Assembly (NCBI GenBank): GCA_050330635.1 | Contig: JBHJNQ010000046.1 | Location: 62,001-126,000 of the forward strand | Length of the DNA stretch: 64,000 nucleotides | From: CADEDH01 sp050330635 | Lineage (GTDB): Bacteria > Actinomycetota > Acidimicrobiia > Acidimicrobiales > SZUA-35 | Reading direction: 5' to 3' | In this document: piece by piece, positions 41,440 to 49,961 of the stretch | How positions within the stretch are numbered: position 1 is the first letter of the stretch | Layout: every line of letters begins with the position of its first letter | Position numbers and translations under genes: made by a program | The notes under the pieces: model-generated | What the model was told of the DNA's origin: nothing | The model's database searches: none | Seen by the model: only the letters and a program-made list of their open reading frames with translations

Positions 41440-42633
41440 TCAGCCGATGTGGAACGGCAGCTGGCGGGGGCCGCGAATCTGTCCGGTCGACCAGCGGACG
41501 GTGGTCCCCTCGGCCAACGTGAACTCGGGGAACGCCCGGAGCCACTCCTCGACCGCCACCCGCAGCTCGAGCCGGGCCAGGTTCGAGCCGAGGCACCGGT
41601 GGATGCCGAGACCGAAGGCGGCGTGGCGGTTCTGGGCCCGGTCGAGGATGACCTCGTCGGCGTGGTCGAACACCTCCGGGTCACGGTTGGCGGCGGGGAA
41701 CGGCAGCAGGACCCACTCGCCGGCCTTGACCGGACAGCCGTGGAGCTCGTGGTCCCGGGCCGCCAGGCGGGCCATCGTGACCGGAGCGTAGGCCCGGAGG
41801 AACTCCTCGATGGCCATCGGCATGAGATCGGGTTCGGCCACGAGGCGGCGCCGGTCGTCGGGGTGGGTGGCCAGGTGCCAGAGGGTGGAGCCGATGGCCG
41901 ACCACGTGGTGTCGATCCCGGCGATGAGGATCAGCAGCACCGTGCCCACGATGTGGATGTCGGACAGGGGCTGGCCCATGAACTCGGCGTCGATCAGGTA
42001 CGAGATCAGGTCGTCCTGAGGTTCGTCGCGATGCTCCTGGATCCGCTGCTGGAGGTAGTAGCCGAGGGTCTCCTCCTCGGGGAGGTCGGCGCCACTACCC
42101 GGATTCTCGATGATCATGCTGATGAAGTGACGGAACAGGTCGCCATCCGACGGGGGAACGCCGAGCATGGCGGCGATGACCTGCACGGGGATGTGCTGGC
42201 TGTAGAACTGAGCGGCGTCGACGACGCCGTCGACCACCGGCAGGTCGGCGATCAGTTGGCGGCACAGCTCGCGGGTCTTGTCCTCCCACCCGGCGATGAC
42301 CTTGGGGGAGAACGGGGGCAGGAGGAGTTTGCGGGCCTCGTGGTGGGCCGGCGGGTCGGACGTGATGGGCGGAGCCGGTCCGAGGGGCGGGGGCTCCACC
42401 GGCCGGTTGGGGGACACGATCACGCCCTGGGAGGTGTAGTTCTCGGTGTCGTAGGCGATGGCCGAGACTTCCTCGTGGCGGGTGGGGAGCCAGGTGCCGC
42501 CGAACCGGTCGCTGTGGGCCACCGGGCACCGCTGCCGGAGGTCGTCCCAGATCTCGTGGACGTTGGCGTTGTAGGCCGGGTCGGTGTGATCGAAGTCGGT
42601 GGCCCAGTCGGCCACCGGTACCCGCTCGGTCAT
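41440..42633 (-). CDS. Cytochrome P450
   Basis: This is a 397-residue soluble bacterial P450. The heme-binding loop is F-G-L-G-I-H-R-C-L-G with the thiolate C347. The I-helix has I-A-G-I-D-T-T (acid-alcohol pair D-T), and the E-x-x-R is E-F-L-R-A. Length and motifs fit the CYP family used by actinomycetes for steroids, terpenes or alkyl compounds. No ferredoxin gene is adjacent; the FNR fusion at 29895 could in principle supply electrons but is 10 kb away. It is divergent from the AraC/VOC remnant. Confidence 0.94.
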   Translation of the reverse strand: MTERVPVADWATDFDHTDPAYNANVHEIWDDLRQRCPVAHSDRFGGTWLPTRHEEVSAIAYDTENYTSQGVIVSPNRPVEPPPLGPAPPITSDPPAHHEARKLLLPPFSPKVIAGWEDKTRELCRQLIADLPVVDGVVDAAQFYSQHIPVQVIAAMLGVPPSDGDLFRHFISMIIENPGSGADLPEEETLGYYLQQRIQEHRDEPQDDLISYLIDAEFMGQPLSDIHIVGTVLLILIAGIDTTWSAIGSTLWHLATHPDDRRRLVAEPDLMPMAIEEFLRAYAPVTMARLAARDHELHGCPVKAGEWVLLPFPAANRDPEVFDHADEVILDRAQNRHAAFGLGIHRCLGSNLARLELRVAVEEWLRAFPEFTLAEGTTVRWSTGQIRGPRQLPFHIG

Positions 42634-42863
42634 TGCTGCACCCCTCGTGTCCTCGAACCGTGGTCGCCGTCGTTCGGCGCCGACGTCAGCACGGACGTCA
42701 TCGGTACCAACGGCACGTTCACCGCCTCACCTTACACCGTAATCGTGGCTCCGGCGGGTGTCGGCGGGCGATCCGTCGAGCACAAGCAGAGCGGAAGCGG
42801 GTCGGAGCCACCGATGGCACACTGGGGTGGTGGGCGTCGGGAGCAGCAGCAGGCCAGGGCCGA

Positions 42864-43316
42864 AGCGGGAGGTTCCGCCGGGCCTTCGGTGAGTCGCCCC
42901 ACCAGTACCTGCTGACCCGGCGCCTGGAACGGGCCGCCGCCCTGCTCCGTGCCACCGACAGGCTCGGCATGGAGGTCCGTACCGACGTGACCGTGGCCGA
43001 GATGGGCAACTTCCGTTGGCTCACGGTGGGCCCCGTCGGCCAGCCCGACATCGCCATCGTGCTGATGCCGATTCCCGGTCCGCCCATGATGGACGACGCC
43101 ACCGCCCAACAGGTGCGGGAGCTCATGGGCAGGGGCTTCGCCGGCACCGTGTTCCTCACCACCCCCGACGTCCAGGCGTCCTACGAGGAACTGTCGGCCC
43201 GGGGCGTCGACTTCATCGACGAACCGACCCGGATGCCCTACGGCATCGACTCCACGTTCCGGGATCCCTCCGGGAACAACTTCCGCCTCACCCAGCTGGC
43301 CGACACCTGGGGTTGA
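42864..43316 (+). pseudogene. AraC regulator fragment fused to VOC protein fragment
   Basis: One frame holds two partial genes. About 42864-42959 encodes the C-terminal AraC helix-turn-helix piece R-F-R-R-A-F-G-E-S-P-H-Q-Y-L-L-T-R-R-L-E. From about 42960 the frame is a VOC (glyoxalase/bleomycin-resistance) domain entered at its first conserved block, L-G-M-E-V-R-T-D-V, and reads to the normal end P-S-G-N-N-F-R-L-T-Q-L. The start of the regulator, the end of its HTH and the first 20 or so residues of the VOC domain are missing. In other actinobacteria such an AraC gene directly precedes this VOC gene. I see no credible start codon. Confidence 0.6.
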
Positions 43317-43348
43317 CGGGCCAGGGGCGGTCCAAGGAGGCTGGGCGG

Positions 43349-45220
43349 GTGACCGAACTGGAAGTCGTCGAGCGCCGCCCCTTCGCCATCGACGGGGTGA
43401 GCGGGGCGTTCGAGCGGATCGACGGCGTGGCCCACTACGCCGTCGACCCCGAGGCCCCCGGCGACGCCGCCATCGTCGACCTGGCCCTCGCCCCCCGGGG
43501 CGACGACGGCCTCGTCCACTTCACCGGTGACGTCACCGTGGTCCGCCCGCTCGACGGCGGTCGCGGCACGGCCGTGGTCGAGATGCCCAACCGGGGCCGG
43601 CGCACGGCCATGGGCCTGTTCAACCGGGCCCCAGCCGTCATCGAACCCACCCCCGAGATCGACCCCGGCGACGGGTTCCTGTTCCGCCACGGGTTCACCG
43701 TGGCCTGGTGTGGGTGGCAGTGGGACATCCCGGCCGGCGACCCGGCCCGCATGGGCCTGCGGGCCCCCGTCGTCGAACGCCCCGCCACCGTCGGGCTCCG
43801 GATCCAGGTCCCGGAACCGCACCACACGCTGGCCCTGACCGACCACCACGTCGGCGTGATCGGCGGCCACGCCCCCATCCCCACCCTGGCCCTCGACGAC
43901 CCGGAGGCCCGCCTGCTCGTCCGTGACGGGCTGTGGGGCCAGCCGACGGAGGTCGACCGGAAGGCCTGGCGCTTCGTCGACGACCGCCACGTGAGCCTCG
44001 ACGGTGGGTTCGCGCCGGGTCGGATCTACGACCTGGTGTACCGCACACCCCGCATCCCGGTGGCGGGGGCCGGCCTGCTGGCCGCCCGCGACCTGGCTCG
44101 CCACCTGCGGACCCGGTTCGGGCTCGACCACCTCCTGGCCTCCGGCCAGTCGCAGTGCGGTCGGTTCCTCCGCACGTTCCTCCATCTCGGCCTCAACTGC
44201 GGCGCCGACGGCGGGCCGGCCTACGACGGCGTCCTGGCCCACATCGCCGGCGGCCGACGGGGCGAGTTCAACCACCGACTGGCCCAGCCGTCGGTCCAGC
44301 CCACGCCCAGCTTCGGTCACCTCTTCCCCTTCGCCGACGACGCCCAGACCGACCCCCGCACCGGCACGGTCGACGGGCTGCTCGAACCCCAGCGGGCCGC
44401 CGGCTGCACGCCCCTGGTCATGTACACCAACACCTCGTCGGAGTACTGGCGGGGCGACGCCTCCCTGGCCCACACCTCGGCCGCCGACGGCACCGACGTC
44501 GAGCCACCACCGGGCACCCGCCACTACCTGTTGGCCTCGACCCAGCACGGGCCCGGCCTCCTACCCCTCATGGACACGTCGATGTTCGGCTCCAAGGGGG
44601 CCAACACGTTCAACATCGTCGACTACACCCCGCTGATGCGGGCGGCCGTGATCAACCTGGCCCGCTGGGTGGAGGACGGGGTCGAGCCCCCACCTAACGC
44701 CGTGCCCCGGGTCGACGACGGCACGGCCGTCACCCGGGCCGACGCCCTGGCCACCATCGCCGCCGCCCGCCCCGACATGACCCTGCCCGACGTCGACGCC
44801 CTCCCCCAACTCCGCCCCCTCGACCTCGGACCGGAGGCGGCGGCCGGGATCGGGCGGTTCCCGGCCGAGGCGGCCGGCGATCCCTATCCCTGCACCGTGT
44901 CGGCCGTCGACGACGACGGCAACGAAGTGGCCGGCATCGCCATGCCCGACGTGACGGCGGCCATCGCCACCCACACCGGGTGGAACCCGAGACGGCCCGA
45001 CACCGGGGGCAAGGGCCAGATCCTCGACTACGTCGGCTCGACCATACCCCTCCCCGTCGACGAGATCGAACGGCGTTACCCCGACGAGAAGGCCTACCTC
45101 GGGGCCGTGGAGGCGGCGGCCCGGGTCCTGGTGGAGCGCCGTCACCTCCTGGCCGAGGACGTAGGGGTGTGCCGCCGGGTGGCGGCCAAGCGCTACCGGG
45201 CCCTGACGCGACAGCCCTGA
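43349..45220 (+). CDS. Large alpha/beta-hydrolase-domain protein
   Basis: This is a 623-residue protein of the 'alpha/beta hydrolase domain' (Abhydrolase_10-type) family found in actinobacterial xenobiotic and lipid degradation. The nucleophile elbow is G-Q-S-Q-C-G-R (S near residue 267), followed by F-L-R-T-F-L-H-L-G-L-N. A beta-rich N-terminal region (1-210) precedes the catalytic domain. There is no signal peptide. The GTG at 43349 has a perfect AAGGAGG at 43334-43340. Substrate unknown; ester hydrolysis is the usual guess. Confidence 0.75.
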   Translation: MTELEVVERRPFAIDGVSGAFERIDGVAHYAVDPEAPGDAAIVDLALAPRGDDGLVHFTGDVTVVRPLDGGRGTAVVEMPNRGRRTAMGLFNRAPAVIEPTPEIDPGDGFLFRHGFTVAWCGWQWDIPAGDPARMGLRAPVVERPATVGLRIQVPEPHHTLALTDHHVGVIGGHAPIPTLALDDPEARLLVRDGLWGQPTEVDRKAWRFVDDRHVSLDGGFAPGRIYDLVYRTPRIPVAGAGLLAARDLARHLRTRFGLDHLLASGQSQCGRFLRTFLHLGLNCGADGGPAYDGVLAHIAGGRRGEFNHRLAQPSVQPTPSFGHLFPFADDAQTDPRTGTVDGLLEPQRAAGCTPLVMYTNTSSEYWRGDASLAHTSAADGTDVEPPPGTRHYLLASTQHGPGLLPLMDTSMFGSKGANTFNIVDYTPLMRAAVINLARWVEDGVEPPPNAVPRVDDGTAVTRADALATIAAARPDMTLPDVDALPQLRPLDLGPEAAAGIGRFPAEAAGDPYPCTVSAVDDDGNEVAGIAMPDVTAAIATHTGWNPRRPDTGGKGQILDYVGSTIPLPVDEIERRYPDEKAYLGAVEAAARVLVERRHLLAEDVGVCRRVAAKRYRALTRQP

Positions 45221-45345
45221 CGGGCCGCTGGGTGGATCACTCCCGTGACACTGAGCGTCGCATCCGACCCTGGACGCAACGAGAGCTCGCGGGTGGCGTA
45301 CCTTGCTGCGGCCCGGCGACGACGCGGTAACGCAACACGACTCGA

Positions 45346-45390
45346 TCTCCGTTGCGGTATCGACTCCTGGAGTCGATACCGCAACGGAGA
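45346..45390. repeat. Perfect 45-nt palindrome
   Basis: Arms of 22 bp (45346-45367 and 45369-45390) are exact reverse complements around a single centre base, 45368. The right arm ends ...CCGCAACGGAGA. A degenerate third copy of part of the arm (10 of 12 bases, CGGTAACGCAAC) lies at 45325-45336. No T-run follows on either strand, so it is not an ordinary terminator. It fills much of the 257-bp gap between the hydrolase and the rRNA methyltransferase, in which I see no gene. Confidence 0.95.
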
Positions 45391-45477
45391 ACAAGTCCCA
45401 CGGGGTCGTCGGAACGTCGTCGGCTCCGAGAGGAGCTCGGGAGCGAGACTCGGGCCCGCGCTCCTAACCTGGAAGCC

Positions 45478-46188
45478 ATGGCCCGACGTATGCCCCTGCT
45501 CCGGCGGCTGGGCGAGCTCGACCCACCGGTCGACGATCCCGAGCTGGCATTGGCCGAGAACCGGGTGCTGGTCGACGGGGCGGTCGTGACCAACCCCAAC
45601 TCCCAGGTCCTGCCCTCGGCCCGGGTGGTGGTCCGGCCCCGGGCCGAGCTGCAGGGGGTGCGCAAGCTCGGGCCCGCCCTCGACGCCTTCGCCGTCGACG
45701 TCGAGGGTCGGATCGGTCTCGACCTCGGGGCGTGCACCGGGGGCTTCACCCGGGTCCTGCTGCGACGGGGGGCGACTCGGGTCTTCGCCGTCGACGTCGG
45801 GCACGGCCAGCTGCTGGGCTCCCTCCGCCAGGACCCACGGGTCGTCAACCTGGAGCGGACCAACATCGCCGCCGTCACCCCCCACCTGCTCGGCTGCCGC
45901 CCCGACGTCATCGTGTGCGACATCACCAAGTTGGCCCTGCGCCAGGTGGCCCGTCAGCTGGTCGACAACGACGTGCCGGCGCCCGGCACCCGCCTCGTGG
46001 GCCTGGTGAAACCGATGTTCGAGCTCGGCACCGGCGAGCTCCCCACGGGCGACGAGCTGGACCGGGCCCTCGCCCTGGCCGCCGACGGCATCGCCGAGCT
46101 GGGCTGGGTCGACGTCGCCACGATCGACTCCCCGGTGACCGGTCACCGGGGAGCGATCGAGTTCTTCGTCCACGGCCGCTGGCCCTGA
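45478..46188 (+). CDS. tlyA: TlyA-like rRNA 2'-O-methyltransferase
   Basis: This is a 236-residue protein, shorter than TlyA (about 268). The FtsJ-type domain is intact: SAM motif G-L-D-L-G-A-C-T-G-G-F-T (about 82-93), V-D-V-G-H-G-Q-L. The K-D-K-E series is present: K in V-R-K-L-G-P-A-L-D-A-F, D in V-C-D-I-T-K, K in L-V-K-P-M-F-E-L-G, E in A-I-E-F-F-V. The N-terminal S4 domain is eroded, only its second half (R-V-L-V-D-G-A-V-V) being visible. TlyA methylates 16S and 23S rRNA and controls capreomycin sensitivity; the target here may differ. ATG 45478 is chosen because the frame before it is the palindrome. Confidence 0.78.
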   Translation: MARRMPLLRRLGELDPPVDDPELALAENRVLVDGAVVTNPNSQVLPSARVVVRPRAELQGVRKLGPALDAFAVDVEGRIGLDLGACTGGFTRVLLRRGATRVFAVDVGHGQLLGSLRQDPRVVNLERTNIAAVTPHLLGCRPDVIVCDITKLALRQVARQLVDNDVPAPGTRLVGLVKPMFELGTGELPTGDELDRALALAADGIAELGWVDVATIDSPVTGHRGAIEFFVHGRWP

Positions 46189-46243
46189 GCCGGCTGGGCG
46201 GTCCGCGGTCGGGGCCTCCGGCCCGGGCTGGCCGGCCGGAGGG

Positions 46244-47350
46244 TCAGCCGACGTCGAGCAGCTCGCCCTCGGCGCTGAGGCGGCCGTTGGCGATGTTGGC
46301 CGCCAACGCCTCCTCGCCCTCGGGTGTGCCCACCGGATAGAAGCACCGGTAGACGTGATCCCGGTCGACGGCCGGGGTCAGCTCCGGTTCCTCCTCGACG
46401 CAGCGGGCCTGGGCGTAGCGGCACCGGGCGGCGAACTTGCAGCCCCGGGGCGGCGCCACCATGTTGGGTGGGCGACCGGGGATGATGGCGAGCCGGGTGT
46501 GGCTGGGGTACTCGATCTTGGGGATCGAACGGAACAGGGCCTCGGTGTAGGGCATCTTCATGTCGCGGAACAGGATCGAGGTGGAGGCCCGCTCCATGAT
46601 GCGTCCGGCGTACATCACGATGACCTCGTCGGTCCGGCCCGCCACCACCCCGAGATCGTGGGTGATCAGGATCAGGGGCATGAAGCGGTCGCGTTGCTGA
46701 TCCTGGAGGAGATCGAGGATCTGGGCCTGGACCGTGACGTCGAGAGCGGTCGTCGGCTCGTCGGCGATCAGCAGCTTCGGCCCGCAGGCCAGGGCGATGG
46801 CAATGACGATCCGCTGCCGCATGCCACCCGAGAGCTGATGGGGGTAGTCGTCCATCCTCGTCTCGGGCGACGGGATGCCGACGCTGCGAAGCAGGCTGAG
46901 GGCGGTGGCCCGAGCCTCCCGCTTCGATACCCCGAGGTGGACCCGAAGTCCCTCCGCCACCTGTTGACCGATACGCATCACGGGGTTGAGGGAGCCCAGC
47001 GGGTCCTGGAACACCATCGCCACCTCGGGCCCCCAGATGGCGCGCAGCTGCTTCGGGCTGAGCGACATCATGTCGATCCCGTTGATGATGACCTCACCGC
47101 TGGTGGTGATGTTGCTCTTGGGCAGGAGGCGCATGACCGACCGGGCCGTCACGCTCTTGCCCGACCCGGACTCGCCGACGATGCCGAGAGCCTTGCCCCG
47201 CCGCAGGTTGAACGACACGTCGTCCACGGCGGTGAGCGGGCCGGCCGGGGTGGAGAAGCGGGTGGTGAGGTTGCGCACCTCGAGCACCGGTGCCTCGTCG
47301 GCGGTGGGGGCCACGTGTTCGACGGTGTCGACCGGTGCGTGCTCCGTCAC
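46244..47350 (-). CDS. Oligopeptide ABC importer ATPase (OppD/DppD type)
   Basis: This is a 368-residue ATPase: Walker A G-E-S-G-S-G-K-S-V, Q-loop V-F-Q-D-P-L-G-S-L-N-P, signature L-S-G-G-M-R-Q-R, Walker B L-L-I-A-D-E-P-T-T-A-L-D. It has the C-terminal oligopeptide/dipeptide domain with a cysteine cluster typical of iron-sulfur binding in this family (G-C-K-F-A-A-R-C, A-R-C). It pairs with the unusual ATPase upstream, whose stop it overlaps by 4 bp (GTGA at 47350). Last gene of the five-gene operon. Confidence 0.93.
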   Translation of the reverse strand: MTEHAPVDTVEHVAPTADEAPVLEVRNLTTRFSTPAGPLTAVDDVSFNLRRGKALGIVGESGSGKSVTARSVMRLLPKSNITTSGEVIINGIDMMSLSPKQLRAIWGPEVAMVFQDPLGSLNPVMRIGQQVAEGLRVHLGVSKREARATALSLLRSVGIPSPETRMDDYPHQLSGGMRQRIVIAIALACGPKLLIADEPTTALDVTVQAQILDLLQDQQRDRFMPLILITHDLGVVAGRTDEVIVMYAGRIMERASTSILFRDMKMPYTEALFRSIPKIEYPSHTRLAIIPGRPPNMVAPPRGCKFAARCRYAQARCVEEEPELTPAVDRDHVYRCFYPVGTPEGEEALAANIANGRLSAEGELLDVG

Positions 47351-49029
47351 GGCGCCACCTCCCCGATGAGCGGGAAGTGGCAGGCCACGTACTGGTCGGT
47401 GGCGACCTCCCGCATCATGGGTTCCTCCTCGGCACAGCGGTCCTGGGCCAACGGGCACCGGGTCCGGAAACGACAACCGCTCGGCGGAGCCACCGGCGAC
47501 GGTAGATCGGCCGCCACCTGGGTCACCCGGGCCTCGATGAGGGGATCGGGGTGGGGGATGGCCGACAGCAGGAGCTGGGAGTAGGGGTGGGCGGGGTTGG
47601 CGTAGAGGGCATCGGGGTCGGCCACCTCGCAGATCTTGCCCAGGTACATCACCGCCACCCGGTCGCTGACGTTCTTCACCACCGCCAGGTCGTGGGCGAT
47701 GAACACCAGCGTCAGCCCGTACTGGGCCTTCATGTCCTCCAGCAGGTTCAGGATCTGGGCCTGCACCGAGACGTCGAGGGCCGAAACGGGCTCGTCGCAG
47801 ATGATGACCTTGGGGTTCATGATCAGGGCCCGGGCGATGGAGAGCCGCTGAGCCTGACCACCGGAGAACTCATAGGGCTTGCGGTCGAGGGCGTCGTCGG
47901 GGTTGATGCCCACGGTCTCCAGCATCTGGCGAACCAGGGGCTCGGCCCGTTCCCGCAGCTCCCGGCGGCGAACCACCAACTGGCGGCGGACCAGACGGAA
48001 GAAGGCGACGTTGATGGCGGCCGCCCCCACGAGCACCCCGAGCTTGGCCAGGCCGTCGAGACCGGCGATGTAGAACAGCTCGAGACCGACGAGGGCGACC
48101 AGGGCGGCCGCCACCCCCGACGCCCCGGCCCGGCTGGGGCGGAGGAGGGAGGCCGCCAACCAGGCGACGACTATGACGGCCACGACCAGGAAGAACGCCC
48201 GCAGGATCCAGGCCGGGGGCCCGGCGAAGCTGTTCCACGTTCGCCACACCATGAACACGGCGACGGCGGCGGCGAAGCCGGCGCAGGCCAGACCGACGGT
48301 GGCCGGCACATTGCCCAGGATCTTCGACACCACCCCGAAGGGCACGACGACGGCCAGGGCGAGCCACACCAGACCGAGCAAGAGGAGCACGGCCGCTATC
48401 ACCAACGACACCGCCAGCACCGGGAACCCGATGATCTGGGCCGGGACCTGGGTCCAGCCCAGCTCGTCCTCCAGCGCCCGCCCCTCGGCGGCCTCGCTGA
48501 TGATCCACAGCAGGATGGCCACCAGGGCCAGTGGGGCGAGATAGCGGACGGGGCGGGTGATGACGCCGGCCACCCGCTGGAAGATGGCGCCCCAGCGCTC
48601 GAACCAGACCGAGGTAGGGGGTCGGCCATCCTCCTCCTCCCACCACACCATGAGGGGTTCGGCGATGATGTCGCGCACGGTCCGGCGGGGGTTGAGGGCC
48701 GAGATCGGGTCCTGGAAGATCATCTGCAGCACCGGCCGGGTGCGGCGCATCGACTCGTCGTCGAGGGAGGTCAGCTCCACGGCGTCGAGGGTGACCGAGC
48801 CTGAGTTGGGCCGTGGGACCTGCATCATGGCCTTGCCCGTCGTCGACTTCCCGCAGCCCGACTCACCGACGAGACCGAGGGTCTCACCTTCGATCAGGTC
48901 GAGCGAGATGCCGCTGACGGCGTGGACGATGTCACCGGTGGACCCGACGGGGAACTCGACCACGAGGTCCTCGGCCCGCAACAGGGTGGAGGCGGGTGGC
49001 CGGAGGTGCGCCTTGCCGGTGCCAGCCAT
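47347..49029 (-). CDS. OppF/DppF-type ATPase with inserted membrane domain
   Basis: This is a 560-residue protein, about 230 longer than OppF. Residues 1-126 are normal (Walker A G-E-S-G-C-G-K-S at 55-62; Q-loop Q106 in I-F-Q-D-P; then T-V-R-D-I-I-A-E-P-L). Residues 127-355 are an insertion with about six hydrophobic helices (near 164-180, 198-216, 217-234, 243-262, 276-296, 303-323, 328-347) and a basic exit. OppF resumes at E-R-A-E-P-L-V-R-Q-M-L-E, with signature F-S-G-G-Q at 388-392, Walker B V-I-I-C-D-E-P at 408-414, H446, and the C-terminal oligopeptide domain with C519, C525 and C532. Frame and codon use are unbroken. All catalytic residues remain. Confidence 0.9.
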   Translation of the reverse strand: MAGTGKAHLRPPASTLLRAEDLVVEFPVGSTGDIVHAVSGISLDLIEGETLGLVGESGCGKSTTGKAMMQVPRPNSGSVTLDAVELTSLDDESMRRTRPVLQMIFQDPISALNPRRTVRDIIAEPLMVWWEEEDGRPPTSVWFERWGAIFQRVAGVITRPVRYLAPLALVAILLWIISEAAEGRALEDELGWTQVPAQIIGFPVLAVSLVIAAVLLLLGLVWLALAVVVPFGVVSKILGNVPATVGLACAGFAAAVAVFMVWRTWNSFAGPPAWILRAFFLVVAVIVVAWLAASLLRPSRAGASGVAAALVALVGLELFYIAGLDGLAKLGVLVGAAAINVAFFRLVRRQLVVRRRELRERAEPLVRQMLETVGINPDDALDRKPYEFSGGQAQRLSIARALIMNPKVIICDEPVSALDVSVQAQILNLLEDMKAQYGLTLVFIAHDLAVVKNVSDRVAVMYLGKICEVADPDALYANPAHPYSQLLLSAIPHPDPLIEARVTQVAADLPSPVAPPSGCRFRTRCPLAQDRCAEEEPMMREVATDQYVACHFPLIGEVAP

Positions 49030-49961
49030 CAGAGCACCGATTCACGCGGCTCGTAGCGTTCCTGCAACTTGTCGCCCACGAAGTTCAGGGCGAGCACGGT
49101 GAGGAACATCATCGTGGCCGGCACGAGGCTGATGTGGGCCGCCACGTCGAGGTCGGTCCGTCCCTTGTTGATCATGTCGCCCCAGGTGGGGGTGGGGGGC
49201 GGGACGGACAGGCCGAGGAAGGCGACCGCCCCCTCGACGACGATCAGGTTGGCCATCACGATCAGCGAGTAGCTGACGAGGGCCGGGGCCACGTTGGGCA
49301 GGACCTCCCGGAACATGATCCGACCATTGCGGGCTCCCATCGTCTTGGCCGCCAGGACGAACTCCCGTTCCGACCACACCAGCGTCGAGGCCCGCACCAC
49401 CCGGGCGATCGGGGCGATCGACAGCAGCACGAACACCACGATCAGGATGGTGACCCGGCGGATGGCGTCGGGATCGAGGAACAGGATGAGCGACAGCGCC
49501 AGCAGCAGGGGCGGGATGACCAGCGTCCCGTCGGTGAAGGTGGTGATCATGGAGTCGACCCGGCCCCGGTAGTAGCCGGCGGCCAACCCGATCGTTCCCC
49601 CGATCATCAGGGCCAGGGTGGCGCCAACGGAGGCGATGATGAGGCTGACCTGGGCCCCGTAGATGACCCGGGAGAAGATGTCGCGGCCCGCCCCGTCGTT
49701 GCCGAACCAGTACTCGGCGCTCGGCCCGTTCCGGTTGTTGCCAGCGAAGGTCTCGGCCGGGCCCTTGAGGGGCAGCAGGTCGGCGAAGATGGCGGCCAGT
49801 ATCAACACCGTGAGGAACGTGACCGCCACCCAGAACATGATCCCCAGGGGCTTGCGCCGCCGGACGCCGTCGGGGGCCGCCGCCACCGAATCGTCGGCCA
49901 CCAGCGGATCGGGCCCGACGAGGGTGTCGTCGGCCTCGACGTCTGCTCGGGTCTCAGCCAC
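49029..49961 (-). CDS. Oligopeptide ABC importer permease (OppC/DppC type)
   Basis: This is a 310-residue permease. A polar N-terminus (about 40 residues) is followed by TM1, the OppC extracellular block Y-W-F-G-N-D-G-A-G-R-D-I-F-S-R and the coupling segment V-R-A-S-T-L-V-W-S-E-R-E-F-V-L-A-A-K-T-M-G (about 200-220). GGGAGG ends just before a GTG-ACG-GTG series; spacing favours the second GTG (49961). Its start overlaps the upstream permease by 8 bp and its stop touches the next start (TGATG), so the whole operon is translationally coupled. Confidence 0.92.
   Translation of the reverse strand: MAETRADVEADDTLVGPDPLVADDSVAAAPDGVRRRKPLGIMFWVAVTFLTVLILAAIFADLLPLKGPAETFAGNNRNGPSAEYWFGNDGAGRDIFSRVIYGAQVSLIIASVGATLALMIGGTIGLAAGYYRGRVDSMITTFTDGTLVIPPLLLALSLILFLDPDAIRRVTILIVVFVLLSIAPIARVVRASTLVWSEREFVLAAKTMGARNGRIMFREVLPNVAPALVSYSLIVMANLIVVEGAVAFLGLSVPPPTPTWGDMINKGRTDLDVAAHISLVPATMMFLTVLALNFVGDKLQERYEPRESVL

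Noticed and set aside
42813..42915. Short frame starting at an ATG upstream of the AraC fragment
   Set aside because: Different frame from the AraC/VOC remnant and stops after about 33 codons; no RBS.
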